Positions 11,916-24,006 of a stretch of 64,000 bases of DNA are shown here, piece by piece. Position 1 is the first letter of the stretch. Every line of letters begins with the position of its first letter. Made by a program: the position numbers and the translations under genes. A model generated the notes under the pieces. That model saw only the letters and a program-made list of their open reading frames with translations, was not told where the DNA came from and ran no database searches. The stretch is from Diadema setosum. Taxonomy: Eukaryota; Echinodermata; Echinoidea; Diadematoida; Diadematidae. Location: NCBI GenBank assembly GCA_033980235.1, contig CM067062.1, forward strand, positions 19,893,203 to 19,957,202, read 5' to 3'.

Positions 11916-12438
11916 GATTGGATGTGAAATTCATAACTTAATATCATTTACAACATGAAAAAGTTCATTACTACTACTAAACAGTGATGCCTTCCACTCA
12001 TGTGGCACAAGATACCTCTATAGAAACATAAAACCTGTCTACAACTCCGTTATTGGGTCAAACAATAACAACCTGGAATTTCAAAGAGATGAGCGAGGCG
12101 CCATACACCTAGAGTTAATCAATTCAGCTCCCATTCCTGCCAGTTATCTAAACGTACATGTTCCTACCTATCCTGTTACAATATAACAAGAACCAATGAA
12201 GAGAAAAGGAAAGAGCAAACGAAAGGTGGCAAGCGGGACACTGTAACAAGGGGCAATTTACAACATTAAGTGTGACAAAATTAATGAAGCAAACCCAATC
12301 TCCAAACTCCGATACAAAACAATTAAGGGAAATAGAGCAGCCGTGTTCACGGCTTACGTATACTTGATAAAATAATACGATAAATGACATCGAGTAAAGC
12401 TGATCAGCCGAAAAGAAAAAAAAGAAAAAAAAAGGGAA

Positions 12439-12528
12439 AAGTCCTGCGGGAGTCGAACATCTCGCCTTCCCGTATGGCGTTATGAACACCCAGCGTGCTA
12501 AGCGATTACGCCACACGGCTATCCTGAA
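12439..12528 (-). pseudogene. Ile/Met-like tRNA-derived unit I2 (subtype a)
   Basis: The minus strand reads TAGCCGTGTGGCGTAATCGC then TTAGCACGC, close to the D-arm of tRNA-Ile, and GTTCGACTCCC at the B box. The anticodon arm GGTGT/AACGCC-type encloses CAT in a contracted loop. A long T-run follows (TTTTCCC then T-tracts). Acceptor halves TTCAGGA and AGGACTT do not pair. Confidence 0.65.
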
Positions 12529-13965
12529 GATCGTTTGAGAAACTTAAATTTTTAATTATACCATTGTGACTGTTGACGGAGATGGCGCTATTCAACTTCC
12601 CACAAGTGGCCGCGTGGATTCGACCAATATACAGTTGCAAACAACAATCGCCAATCGTTCCGTACAGATTGCATTCTCATTTTCAGTTTTTAACTACAAA
12701 ATTGTCGACCTCATGAGCAGATTTTAAAATATAAAATGCATGATGACTGCAGCTTATTGTCTGAGCTACATCATACTTAAGTTTCAGAGGAAATGGAGCA
12801 AAATCAGCTGAGATAAAGGTGCTTAAACGTTGTCAAGTCAATGCATGGTCTAAAAAAAAATCACCTCCCATAGACAATACACGTAAACTTGTCCGATTTT
12901 GCGTCTTTACCTTTAATCACAATTTAAGGTATGATGATGTCATCAAATTTCAAAACCATGACATGGACCTGAAAGGCAAATGTTCAAAGTAAAACATATC
13001 TGAATTTGGGATAATATTGAGCTTAAACATCAGAGATACGAGCAAATGAATGTCAGAAACAGTACCTCAAAAAAATTAATTCCACTTTTTTGATTTCAGA
13101 TGATGATATGATGACGTCATAATGTATTTCGGGAAATATTGATGCTTGAAATGTTATTTCCAATTCATATGCTTTTGTAATATGCAATAAAAACATAGGG
13201 TCACCCCGCGTTTTAAAGAGCTATGGCGAAATAAACAAAGACATGTTTTTCGCTATATTTCCACATAGACGCGCACACGAAATTTCAACTTTGACGCCAG
13301 CGCATTTCTTTGTTATAAGTCAAAATTGATCGGAAATCATTGGATATTGTTACTTAATGTATCAGGAATCCAAATCTGTCAAAACAATTGCATTTTCTTG
13401 TTGCTTACGCGCACTGCGCGCGAAAATGCGCGGACGGACGCTTACGCGCGGAACGCTTAAAATTGTCTGAAACTTCGAGATTTCCCATTGGAAAGTTGTT
13501 TTGAGCCTTTTAAAAGTTTGATGCGCGCGTACGCGCGCGTAATGATGTCCTAGGTGATTAGCATTAAAATGTAAGATAGAGCGTGACCTGAACTTAATGT
13601 CCACTGAAAATGATACAGAAATGACCTTTAGTTATGAAGTTATGATCGATCATGTAACATGGTCCGAAAATCACAAAATGGCGCCTAGATGACGTCATAG
13701 ATATGTTACTGTCATGAAAACCTTATTGTGGCTAGATTTTGTCATGAGACATGTTCCCTGAAAATGTCATGTTATTCCGTAATGTCATTCTTGAGATATT
13801 GATGACACAAAATTGTCCAGAAAGAAAGAAGAATAAAAAGAAACGAGACATGAAACTCGTCACACTGACGAGTTAGGTGATACGCCTGTGGTCATCAGAT
13901 GTCGGTCATCTGTGATCGACAAAGAAAAGAATGTGATATAGGCACTTTGAAGTTATATTGAGCGT

Positions 13966-14005
13966 GCATGCAAAACGGTTTCTCTAACCACTCGGCCACG
14001 AGACA
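13966..14005 (-). pseudogene. tRNA 5' half S1
   Basis: The minus strand has an A box GTGGCCGAGTGGTTAGAGAA followed by ACCGTTTTGCATGC; no B box follows. It resembles the 5' half of a class II (Ser/Leu) tRNA. Confidence 0.5.
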
Positions 14006-14543
14006 TCCACGGAAACGGTAAGGAAAAAAAAAAATGTTTAGATATTTACAGGGGGAAAAAGTCAATGCCCACTCAACAATCGTGGCCGCGTGAACATGTA
14101 TTGCATTGCTAGAAGGAAATTCGGCCTTGTAACGACTGAGGTCGCTGTGCCATTTCTGGCAATTTCGGAAAAATACGTCCCGCAAACATAAAACCTATAA
14201 TCGGCTGATTTTGATACCTTGCCTTTAATCACAATTTTCAGTTTGATGACGTCATCAAAGTACAAAACAATGACATGGACTTGAAAGACAATTGCTCAAA
14301 GTACAACACCTCCGTTGTCGTCATTACATACTATGATCGGTTTGACAGAGTCAGGATGCAACATTTTGCAGCAGTCGAAGTAATGTGGTCTCCAACACAA
14401 AACAGAGGGATATTGTGTGTCTGTGTGTGTGTGTGTGTGTGTTTGTATAGGTGCGTTTATATACGAACGTAATTTCTACATGGACGAATGTGTAATACAC
14501 CATTGAAGAAAAAAAAGTAAAATAGCTAGGTATTTTGTTTCGT

Positions 14544-14622
14544 GATCTTGTGGGGTTCGAACCCGCACGAGTGCAACCTCACGTCTCTGAGACGGCGCCT
14601 TTAACCACTCGGCCATACGTCT
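14544..14622 (-). pseudogene. Leucine-like tRNA-derived unit L2
   Basis: It has the full A box TGGCCGAGTGGTTAAAGGCG, a class II variable arm GAG-GTTGCA-CTC, and a T-arm GCGGG-TTCGAAC-CCCAC with one C-A mismatch. The anticodon arm is reduced to CGTCT-CAG-AGACG (3-nt loop). Flanking acceptor segments AGACGTA and AAGATCA do not pair. TTTTACTTTTTTTT follows downstream on the minus strand. Confidence 0.75.
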
Positions 14623-15994
14623 CGACGAGAAAATATGAGGAACGTAAACTTATGTATGTGAAAGATGAATCAGGAATCGATTCGTCCACATTCCATTCTC
14701 ACTTTCAGTTTTAAACTGCAAAATTGTCAACCTCATGAGAAGATTTCAAAGAACAAAATGCATGATTACTGCAGCTTATTGTCTCAGCTACAACATACTT
14801 AAATTTCAGAGGAAATGAAGCAAAATCAGCTGAGATAAAGGTGCTTAAACGTTGTCAAGTCAATGCATGGTTTTAAAAAAAATCACCTCCCATAGACATA
14901 ACACGTAAACTTGTCCGATTTTGCATCTTTACTTTTAATCACAATTTAAAGTATGATGACGTCATCAAATTTCAAAACCATGACATGGACTTGAAAGGCA
15001 AATGTTTAAAGTACAACATATGTGAATTTGGGATAATATTGAGCTTAAACAACAGAGATACGAGCAAATGAATGTCAGAAACAGTACCTCAAAAAAATCA
15101 ATTCCACTTTTTTTATTCAAAGTGACGATATGATCACGTCATCGCGTTTGCCTGGCAATATTGATACTTGGAATGTTATTTACAATTCATATGCTTTTGT
15201 AATATGCAATAGAAATATCGGGTCAACGGACGATTTAAAGAGCTATGGCTAAATAAACAAAGACATGTTTTTTCACTATATTTGCAGAAAGACGCGCGCG
15301 CGGAATTTCAACTTTGACGCCAGTGCATTCCTTTGTTATACGTCAACATCGATCGGAAATTAGTGGATATTGTTACTCAAAGTATCAGGAATCCAAATCA
15401 GTCAAAAAAATTGCATTTTCATGTTGGTTACGCCCTCTGCGCGAGAAATTGCGCGGACGGACGCGCACGCGAGAAAATGTTTGAAACGCTTAAAATTGTC
15501 TGAAACTTCGAGATTTCCCATTGGGAAGTCGTTTTGAACCTTTTAAAATTTTGACGCGCGCGAACGCGCGCGTAATGAAGACCTGGGTAACTAGCGTTAA
15601 AAAGTAAGATAGAGCGTGACTTGAACTTTATGTCCACCGAAAATGATGCAGAAATGACATTTAGTTATGAAGTTATGATCGATCATGTGACAAGGTCCGA
15701 AAATCACAAAATGGCGCCTAAATGACGTCATAGATATGTTACTGTCATGAAAACCTTATTGTGGCTAGATATTGTTATGAGACATGTTGACTGAAAATTT
15801 CATGTCATTCCGTAATGTCATTGTTGAGATATTGACGACACAAAATTGTCCAGAAAGAAAGAAGAATAAAAACGAGATATGAAACTCGTCACAATGACGA
15901 GTTAGGTGATACGCTTGGGGTCATCAGATGTCGGTCATCTGTGATCAACAAAGAAAAGAATGTGATATAGGCACCTTGAAGTTATATTGAGCGT

Positions 15995-16034
15995 GCATGC
16001 GAAACCGTTTCTCTAACCACTCGGCCACGGGACA
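15995..16034 (-). pseudogene. tRNA 5' half S2
   Basis: Same structure as S1, with CGTGGCCGAGTGGTTAGAGA and then AACGGTTTCGCATGC; no B box. Confidence 0.5.
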
Positions 16035-16565
16035 TCCACGGAAACGCTAAGGCAAAAAAGAAATGTATAGATATTACAGGGGGGAAAAGTCAATGCCCAC
16101 TCAACCATCGTGGCCGCGTGAACATGTATTGCATTGCTAGACGGAAATGCGGCCTTGTAACGACTGATGTCGCTATGCCATTTCTGGGAACTTGGGAAAA
16201 ATACGCGCCGTAGACATAAAGCCTATAATCGGCTGGTTTTGATACCTTGCCTTTAATCACAATTTTCAGTGTGATGACGTCATCAAAGTACAAAACAATG
16301 ACATGGTCTTGAAAGACAATTGTTCAAAGTACAACACCTCCGTCGTCATCATTACATACTATGATCGGTTTGACAAAGTCAGCCTGCAAAATTTTGCAGC
16401 AGTCGAAGCAATGTGGTCTCCAACACAAAAAAGAGGGATATGGTGTGTGTCTGTGTGTCTGTGTGTGTGTATAGGTGCGTTTATATACGAACGTGATTTC
16501 TACATGGACGAATATATAATACAAATTGAAGAAAAAAAAGTAAAATAAAAAAAAAATTGTTTCGT

Positions 16566-16636
16566 GATCTTGTGGGGTTCGAACCCGCAACCTCACGTCT
16601 CTGAGACGGCGCCTTTAACCACTCGGCCATACGTCT
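16566..16636 (-). pseudogene. Leucine-like tRNA-derived unit L3
   Basis: A and B boxes are intact and the anticodon arm is CGTCT-CAG-AGACG. The variable-arm 3' strand present in L2 is missing (an 8-nt deletion). The acceptor stem is unpaired and a T-run follows. Confidence 0.72.
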
Positions 16637-18145
16637 CGGCGAGAAAATATGAGGAACGTAAACTTATGTATGTGAAAGATGAATCGGGAATCGTTTTGTC
16701 CACATTCCACTCTCATTTTCAGTTTTAAACTGCAAAATTGTCAACCTGATGTTGAGATTTCAAAAAATAAAATGCATGATTACTGAAGCTTATTGTCTCA
16801 GCTACAACATACTTAAGTTTCAGAGGAAATGAAGCAAAATCAGCTGAGACAAAGGTGCTTAAACGTTGTCAAGTCAATGGATGGTTTTAAAAAAAATCAC
16901 CTCCCATAGACAATACACGTAAACTTGTCCGATTTTGCATCTTTACCTTTAATCACAATTTAAAGTATGATGACGTCATCAAATTTCAAAACCATGACTT
17001 GGACCTGAAAGGCAAATGTTCAAAGTACAACATATCTGAATTTGGGATAATATTGAGCTTAAACAACAGAGATACGAGCAAATGAATGTTAGAAACAGTA
17101 CCTCAAAAAAATTAATTCCACTTTTTTGATTTCAGATGATGATATGATGACGTCATAATGTATTTCGGGAAATATTGATACTTGAAACGTTATTTCCAAT
17201 TCATATGCTTTTGTAATATGCAATAAAAACATAGGGTCAACGGACTTTTTAAAGAGCTATTGCGAAATAAACAAAGACATGTTTTTCGCTATATTTCCAC
17301 ATAGACGCGCACACGAAATTTCAACTTTGACGCCAGCGCATTCCTTTGTTATAGGTCAACATCGATCGGAAATCAGTGGATATTGTTACTCAAAGTATCA
17401 GGAATCCAAATCAGTCAAAAAAATTGCATTTTCATGTTGGTTACGCCCTCTGCGCGCGAAATTGCGCGGACGGACGCGCACGCGAGAAAATGTTTGAAAC
17501 GCTTAAAATTGTCTGAAACTTCGAGACTTCCCATTGGGAAGTCGTTTTGAGCCTTTTAAAATTTTGACGCGCGCGAACGCGCGCGTAATGAAGACCTGGG
17601 TAACTAGCGTTAAAAAGTAAGATAGAACGTGACCTGAACTTTATGTCCACCGAAAATGACGCAGAAATGACATCTAGTTATGAAGTTATGATCGATCATG
17701 TGACAAGGTCCGAAAATCACAAAATGGCGCCTAAATGACGTCATAGATATGTCACTGTCATGAAAACCTTATTGTGGCTAGATATTGTTATGAGACATGT
17801 TGACTGAAAATTTCATGTCATTCCGTAATGTCATTGTTGAGATATTGACGACACAAAATTGTCCAGAAAGAAAGAAGAATAAAAAACGAGATATGAAACT
17901 CGTCACACTGAAGACGAGTTAGGTGATACGCTTGGGTCATCAGATGTCGGTCATCCGTAATCGACAAAGAAAAGAATGTAATATAGCACCTTGAAGTTAT
18001 AATGAGATACTTAGTTGAACTTTTTGGGGGGCCTACATTTATTATTCAGATCACATTTGTGTTTCTGTCACACAAACTATGTGGAAATTCTGTGCGTGTA
18101 CGACTAAGTCGATTTACGGACTTTTTGAGTACGTACAGTGGATAA

Positions 18146-18750
18146 ACTTAGACCCTGTTTACGGTGCGGGGCTGGGCCGAGCCGCGGCCGAGCCGCGGCC
18201 GAGCCGCGGCCGCGGCCAACCTCAATTGCGCGGCCGAGCCCCGCAATTTAGTCCATTTACACTGCCGGGCTCGGCCGCGCTTTTGATTCAAACCTTTCAA
18301 TATTTTGTCGTAGTGGCGCTCTACTTGTAAACAAACGCAATTTGGTATTGTCTGGTTTTCAGATCCTTTGGCAACTGAATTCCGTGGCGACGAAGTCGCC
18401 GTTCGGGCAAAGGCCTTTGCCGAAGGAGAAAATCCTTTGCAGGACAAAACCACCTTAAACTATACTAGTTTTCGACGTCAAGTGGTTAATATCCTGAATA
18501 GCGAAATAGTACAGGCGAGTGTTTGGAAGCCACAATAAAATTGGCCGCGCATTTAGCCCAGTTTGCGTTTACACTGAGAAAAAGGCCGGGCGCGACCGCG
18601 GCTCAGCCGCGGCCGAGACCACATTAGCGTGGCCTAATGCGAGGCCATTTTGGCCCCGCATTTGGCCTTTTGCGCGTTTACACCGAAATGAAGGCGGTCT
18701 CGGCGCGGCCGAGCCGCGGCCGAACCTCGCACTGTAAACGGGATCCAAGT
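18146..18750. mobile_element. GC-rich terminal-inverted-repeat transposon, array copy 1
   Basis: Its 605 bp are bounded by inverted ends, CTTAGACCCTGTTTAC on the left and, as the complement of the right end, CTTGGATCCCGTTTAC. Inside are palindromic CCGCGGCC blocks near both ends and GTTTACAC motifs (near 18248 and 18567). From the acceptor-like TTTTCAG (18354-18360) a plus-strand frame stays open for more than 50 codons, including GDEVAVRAKAFAEGENPLQ, which I do not recognise. No transposase is present. Confidence 0.7.
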
Positions 18751-19098
18751 GATCCTCGGCACGTACAAATAAAACATGACAATTAAGTGTTTATAACCAT
18801 CCTGGCTTTAACAGTGGCCTTTTAAAATATGACCTTTGACCATTATTTACATAACCAATATGACTCCCTCTAATCTTGCTATCATAGTGATCAGTTCAAA
18901 GAGCTCTTACAGCTTTATACAAGCCTGTGAGATTTACAAGCAGTAAATCCAATGAAGCCTCCGATACAAAACAAGGGATATAGAGCAAGTGAGTCTGTTT
19001 ACATGAGAATGTGATTTATACCTGGACGAAAGTGATATCTCAATTAAAGAGAAAAGGGCAAAAGAAAAACGGGCCAAACGTACGGCTCCAGCGAAAGA

Positions 19099-19132
19099 GA
19101 CATCGCCTTTAACCATGTAACTATAGGTCTCC
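19099..19132 (-). pseudogene. Eroded tRNA-like head c1
   Basis: The minus strand reads ACATGGTTAAAGGCGATGTC, matching the D-arm and start of the anticodon arm of the leucine-like units. The B box is lost. Confidence 0.35.
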
Positions 19133-20130
19133 TCCAACTAAGAGTACACTTCGAACGTAAGCTTATACGTGAATGATAATTTATGACGATCTCACATGAT
19201 CGACACACATTCATAGGGGACAGTTAGAAGTGGAAGGTGTGCTTAATCGTTTCATTAATTCCTAATCAATGACAATCCTACTATAGGCATGTCATAATTT
19301 CTCATCTAAAATCAATGGCCTATAGGACTCATGCACCATTACTTGTATCGTGCATATACTTTGTTTTTTAAGCTTTGAGTGAAACGTGTCATAACATAAT
19401 TCTGTAATTCCATCAGCAGTGATTGACATAATAAAGAAGAAAGATATATCACCGTATTGAACGCTTAGAACCTAACCGGGGGAGGGGGTATTATAGCATA
19501 ATACTCGGTTCTTTACTGGCCAGATGCCAACAACACCCATCACCCACGGCTACGCATAGAGAAACAGCCATGGCGAAAATAAAACTTTGCTTTCTCATAG
19601 GCACAATGACACAAAACCCCATCAAACACACTTTTATTGGCAGGGATGGACATGAAAAAGTTCATTACTAATACTAAACAGCGTATGCATTCCATTCATG
19701 TGGAGCGAGATACCTCTATAGCAACATAAAGAATGTCTTCAACTCCGTTGATCGAACAATGACAACCTGAAATTTCAAAGAGATGAGCGAGACGCTATAT
19801 ACACCTGGCCTAGAGTTAATTTATTCAGTTCTCATTCCTACTTCAAGTTGGGTTATGTCATTGTAATCATTCCCATCTGCAGTATAACAAAACCAAAATG
19901 AGGGAAAAGGGGAGAGAAAAACGAGAGGTGGCAAAAGAAAAAATGCATGCACAACTGCAATCCACATCATTGCGTGTGACAAGTGAAGCAAATGTATAAG
20001 TTGTTATAGCAGTGTTTTATGAGCATAAACAGGCAAATTGCTTTATAGACAGACAATGTCAAATTTAAAAACAATCAATTTAATGTCAGAGAAGATGGTA
20101 AACAAGATGCATTGAAACTGTAACTAAATC

Positions 20131-20160
20131 GCTGCTCTTTTACTCGGTCACGGAACGTCC
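20131..20160 (-). pseudogene. Eroded tRNA-like head d1
   Basis: The minus strand reads CCGTGACCGAGTAAAAGAGC, a decayed form of the S-type A box. No B box; a long A-run on the plus strand lies 100 bp to the right. Confidence 0.35.
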
Positions 20161-21157
20161 AACTTTATATCCAACAACAAAAAAAAAATGTTAGGGGAAA
20201 GAAACAAATTTAGATAAGATATAACATTCTTAAATTAAAAACAAGGAAAAGAAAATGTCCACGTCAGGATTAAAAAAAAAAAAAAAAAAACTCCGCACGA
20301 ACATGCATTATATTCTAGATGGGAATACGGTCTTGATGCAAAGGTCCAATGATTGTCTCATTACTTTAAAAGCAATCTATGGTTCCCTTACCATCACCAG
20401 TACCACACCACAACGACGTCTCTAAAATCAATGGTAGCACATTTATCATTGCATCGTGCATTAACTCCCTTTTCCTAAACTACCAATGGAACGTGTCATA
20501 TTATTGTGTATTTCGATCAGTAGTGACTGACTTTGAAGAAGAAAGATGATGCAAAAAAATTGAACGCTTACCACATTACTTATAGGGCTATTCCAGTTTG
20601 GTACTGATCTGTTCTATTCTCCCAAATGCCAACAACATATGTCACCTATGGCTAAACTAGTGAAACAGCCATGACGAAAATAAACGACAGAGAACCCCGT
20701 CATAATCACTACGCTTGGAAAGGTGTTGCCCAAAATTCCTCATTATGAAGCAATATCAAGTCACTACCTTCCCTGCCTGTCTTTAACTCCGTTATTTGGT
20801 CAAACAATAACAACCTGGAATTCCAAAGAGATCAGCGAGACGCCATGCACCTGGACTAGAGTTAATTAATTCAGTTCCCATTCCTGTTAGTTATGTAAAC
20901 GTACACGTTCCTAAATATCCTGCTACAGTATAACAACTTGAGAACAAATGAAGAGAAAAGGAAAGAGAAAACGAATGGTGGCAAGCGGGGCACTGTTTCA
21001 AGGGGCAATTTACAACATTACGTGTGACAAAATTAATGAAGCAAACCCAACCTCCAAACTCCAATACAAAACAAGGGAAATAGAGTAGCTGTGTTCATGA
21101 CATCAGTGTGAAGCTGAACTGCTGAAAAAAAAAAGAAAAAAGAAATAAAAGGAAAAA

Positions 21158-21250
21158 GTCCTGCGGGACTCGATTAACTTCTCTCCTTCCGGTCGGGCAT
21201 TATAAACACGCAGCGTGCTAAGCGATTCTGCCACACGGAAGATCCGAAGA
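21158..21250 (-). pseudogene. Decayed Ile/Met-like unit I3
   Basis: It corresponds to subtype a (CGCTTAGCACGCTG kept), but the B box is disrupted to GTTAATCGAGTCC by a 2-nt insertion, and the A-box 5' part has lost bases. The T-run downstream remains. Confidence 0.5.
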
Positions 21251-21894
21251 TCCTGTGCGAAACTTAAATCTATCTATGTATGCTATACAGAACACAAATT
21301 TACATTGATATTCAGTTTTTTGGCGATATACGTAAAGTGACTGATAGCGCTATTCAACTTCCCACGAGTGGCAGCGAGGATTCGATCAATATACAGTTGC
21401 AAAGATAAATCGGGAATCGTTTCGACCAGATTCCATTCTCATTTTCAGTGATCGACAACGAAAATAATGTTAAGTTGCGACTTGAAGTAATATTGAGAAA
21501 TATTCGTGAAGTCCAATTCTTTATACAGTCCTACATAATTCAGATGAAATTGTTTCTGTCATGCAACCAATTGAAAATTTCGTGTGGTGTCACCGTGTCC
21601 AAGTAAATTGATTGGAAAGGATATGTGAATGAATATTTACCAATAGGTCTTCATATTGTTAAAAAAAAATCAAGCATGGCCATGCTGTCTTTTAAGAGTC
21701 ATCTTCACTTTGTAATTTCAAGTCCAAGTTGCCAGTCAAAGCAATGTGGTCTCCAACACAAAACAAAGGGATATTGTGTGTGTGTGTGTGTGTGTGTGCC
21801 TGTGTGTGTGTACGTTTACATGAAAACGTGCTTTCTACATGGACGAAGGTGAATACTCCATAAAAAAAAAAAAGATATACGTATTTTGTTTCGT

Positions 21895-21974
21895 GCTCTT
21901 ATGGGGTTCGAACCCGTACGAGTGCAACCTCACGTCTCTTGTGACGTCGCCTTTATCCTCTCGGCCATGTACGT
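21895..21974 (-). pseudogene. Leucine-like tRNA-derived unit L4 (CAA-type loop)
   Basis: The A box is TGGCCGAGAGGATAAAGGCG. The anticodon stem ACGTC/GACGT is perfect around the 6-nt loop ACAAGA, which contains CAA (a leucine anticodon). The variable arm is GAG-GTTGCA-CTC and the B box GGTTCGAACCC. The acceptor segments ACGTACA and AAGAGCA do not pair. This is the best-preserved fold in the array. Confidence 0.75.
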
Positions 21975-23306
21975 CTTGACGAGAAAATATGAGGAACGTA
22001 AGCTTATATGTGAAAGATGATTCAGGAATCGTTTGGTCCACATTCCATTCTCATTTTCAGTTTTTAGCTGCAAAATTATCAACCTGACGAGGAGATTTGA
22101 AAAAAATAAAATGCATGATCACTGCAGCTTATTGTCTCAGCTACCACATACATAAGTTTCAGAGGAAATGGAGCAAAATCAGCTGAGATAAATGTGCTTA
22201 AACGTTGTCAAGTCAATGCATGGTTAAAAAAAAATCACCTCCCATAGACATAACACGTCAACTTGTCTGATTTTGAGTCTTTACCTTTCATCACAATTTG
22301 AAGTATGATGGTAAGTCTTCTCGAACGAAGAGTGTGGAACGGAAGCTTCTACGTGAAAGATGAATCATGACGATCACCCGTGACCGACACATCTTCAAAG
22401 GGATCAGTTATTAGAAGTGGAAGCCCTCGTGCCAAGATATTGTCTCAGCAATTCCAAAGCAATGATACCCTTACATTTAGGTATACCATAATTTCCCTCT
22501 GAAATCAATGGTATTATTCATGTACAATTGCTTGCCTTGTCCATAAACTTTGCTTTACAAACTTTCAGTGCAATGTGTCATAACATAATTCTGTAACTCC
22601 ATTAGCAGTGATTGGCTACATAAATAAAGATATATCAATTGAACGCTTAGCGCGTATAACTAAGGGGGATTTTAGCCTGATGCTCTGTTGTTCACTGCTC
22701 AGATACCAACAACACTCATCACCTACGGTTACGTATAGAGAAATAGCCATGGTGAAAATAAGGTTTTCCTTTTCTTTGGCAGATAGACACACAACCCCTT
22801 TAAACACACTATAATTGACATGGAGGGACAAGAAAAGGTTCATTACTACTACTAAACAGTGATGCCTTCTACTCATGTGGCACAAGATACCTCTATAGCA
22901 ACATAAAACCTGTCTACAATTCCGTTCTTGGGTCAAACAATAACAACCTGGAATTTCAAAGAGATGAGCGAGACGCCATACACCTGGCCTAGAGTTAATC
23001 TATTCAGTTGCCATTCCTGCTCCAGTTGAGTTATGTAAATTATTTTCCGACCTGTCTTGTGCAGTGTAACATGAACAAACGTAGAGAAAAGGAAAGAGAA
23101 AACGAAAGGTGGCAAGCGGGGCACTGTATACCAAGGGCAATTTACAACATTACACGTATGATAAATGAAGCAAATCCAACCTCCAGCCTGCGACAAAAAA
23201 AAAGGGGGGGGGGAATTGAGTGACTGTGTGTTGCGGGGTAATGACATCGGAATGAAGCTGAACTGCCAAACGAAAAACAAAGAAAGAGAGAGAGAAAAAA
23301 ATAATA

Positions 23307-23386
23307 GCGTCCTGCGGGTCTCGAAGGTAGTGCATAATGGCCATGGAGCGCGCTAAGCGACTATAAAGCCACACGGCTGTCCCGAA
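23307..23386 (-). pseudogene. Ile/Met-like unit I4 (subtype b, internal deletion)
   Basis: It lacks 13 nt between the B box and the anticodon arm compared with I1 and I10. A T-run follows. Confidence 0.55.
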
Positions 23387-23916
23387 GATTGGATGTGAAA
23401 TTCATATCTTTATATCATTTACAACATGAAAAGGTTCATTACTACTACTAAACAGTGATGCCTTCCATTTATGTGGCACAAGATACCTCTATAGCAACAT
23501 AAAACCTGTCTACAACTTCGTTATTGGGTCAAACAATAACAACCTGGAATTTCAAAGAGATGAGCGAGACGCCATACACCTGGACTAGAGTTAATCAATT
23601 CAGCTCCCATTCCTGCCAGTTATCTAAACGTACATGTTCCTACCTATCCTGTTACAATATAACAAGAGCCAATGAAGAGAAAAGGAAAGAGCAAACGAAA
23701 GGTGGCAAGCGGGACACTGTAACAAGGGGCAATTTACAACATTAAGTGTGACAAAATTAATGAAGCAAACCCAATGTCCAAACTCCAATACAAAACAAGG
23801 GAAATAGAGCAGCCGTGTTCACGGGTTACGTACACTTGATAAAATAATACGTAAAATGACATCGGAGTAAAGCTGAACTGCCGAAAAAAAAAGAGAAAAA
23901 AAGAAAGAACGGACAA

Positions 23917-24006
23917 AAGTCCTGCGGGAGTCGAACCTCTCGCCTTCCGGTATGGCGTTATGAACAACCAGCGCGCTAACTGATTATGCCACATGGCTGT
24001 CATGAA
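23917..24006 (-). pseudogene. Ile/Met-like unit I5 (subtype a)
   Basis: The consensus B box GGTTCGACTCC is intact and the A-box region reads CATGTGGCATAATC. The unit is 610 bp from I4, the same spacing as in the other copies. Confidence 0.62.

Larger units (their letters stand above)
13843..15871 (-). repeat. 2-kb unit U1
   Basis: Complete 2,029-bp unit from ACGAGACATG to AAAGAAAGAAGAATAAAA. It contains the half-tRNA S1, leucine-like L2, TGACGTCA palindromes (for example 14247 and about 14957), and the CG-rich block near 15440-15570. It directly abuts U2. Confidence 0.85.
8070..17885 (-). repeat. Array copy 0 (most diverged)
   Basis: It begins with the unit head at 8070 and carries L1 (10402), I1 (11823), I2 (12439), then two complete 2-kb units. 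Relative to later copies it lacks the GC-rich transposon and the segment holding the third (eroded) Ile-like unit. A local duplication is visible: the block at about 8517-8600 recurs at about 8905-8990. L1-to-I1 and I1-to-I2 spacings (1421 and 616 bp) agree with copy 1 (1412 and 610 bp). Confidence 0.8.
15872..17885 (-). repeat. 2-kb unit U2
   Basis: Complete 2,014-bp unit with S2, L3 and four exact TGACGTCA sites (16274, 16971, 17148, 17736). It abuts U1 on the left and the head of copy 1 on the right without spacer. Confidence 0.85.

Noticed and set aside
21895..21974. Functional tRNA-Leu gene
   Set aside because: The acceptor segments ACGTACA and AAGAGCA cannot pair and the anticodon loop is one base short, so I call it tRNA-derived.
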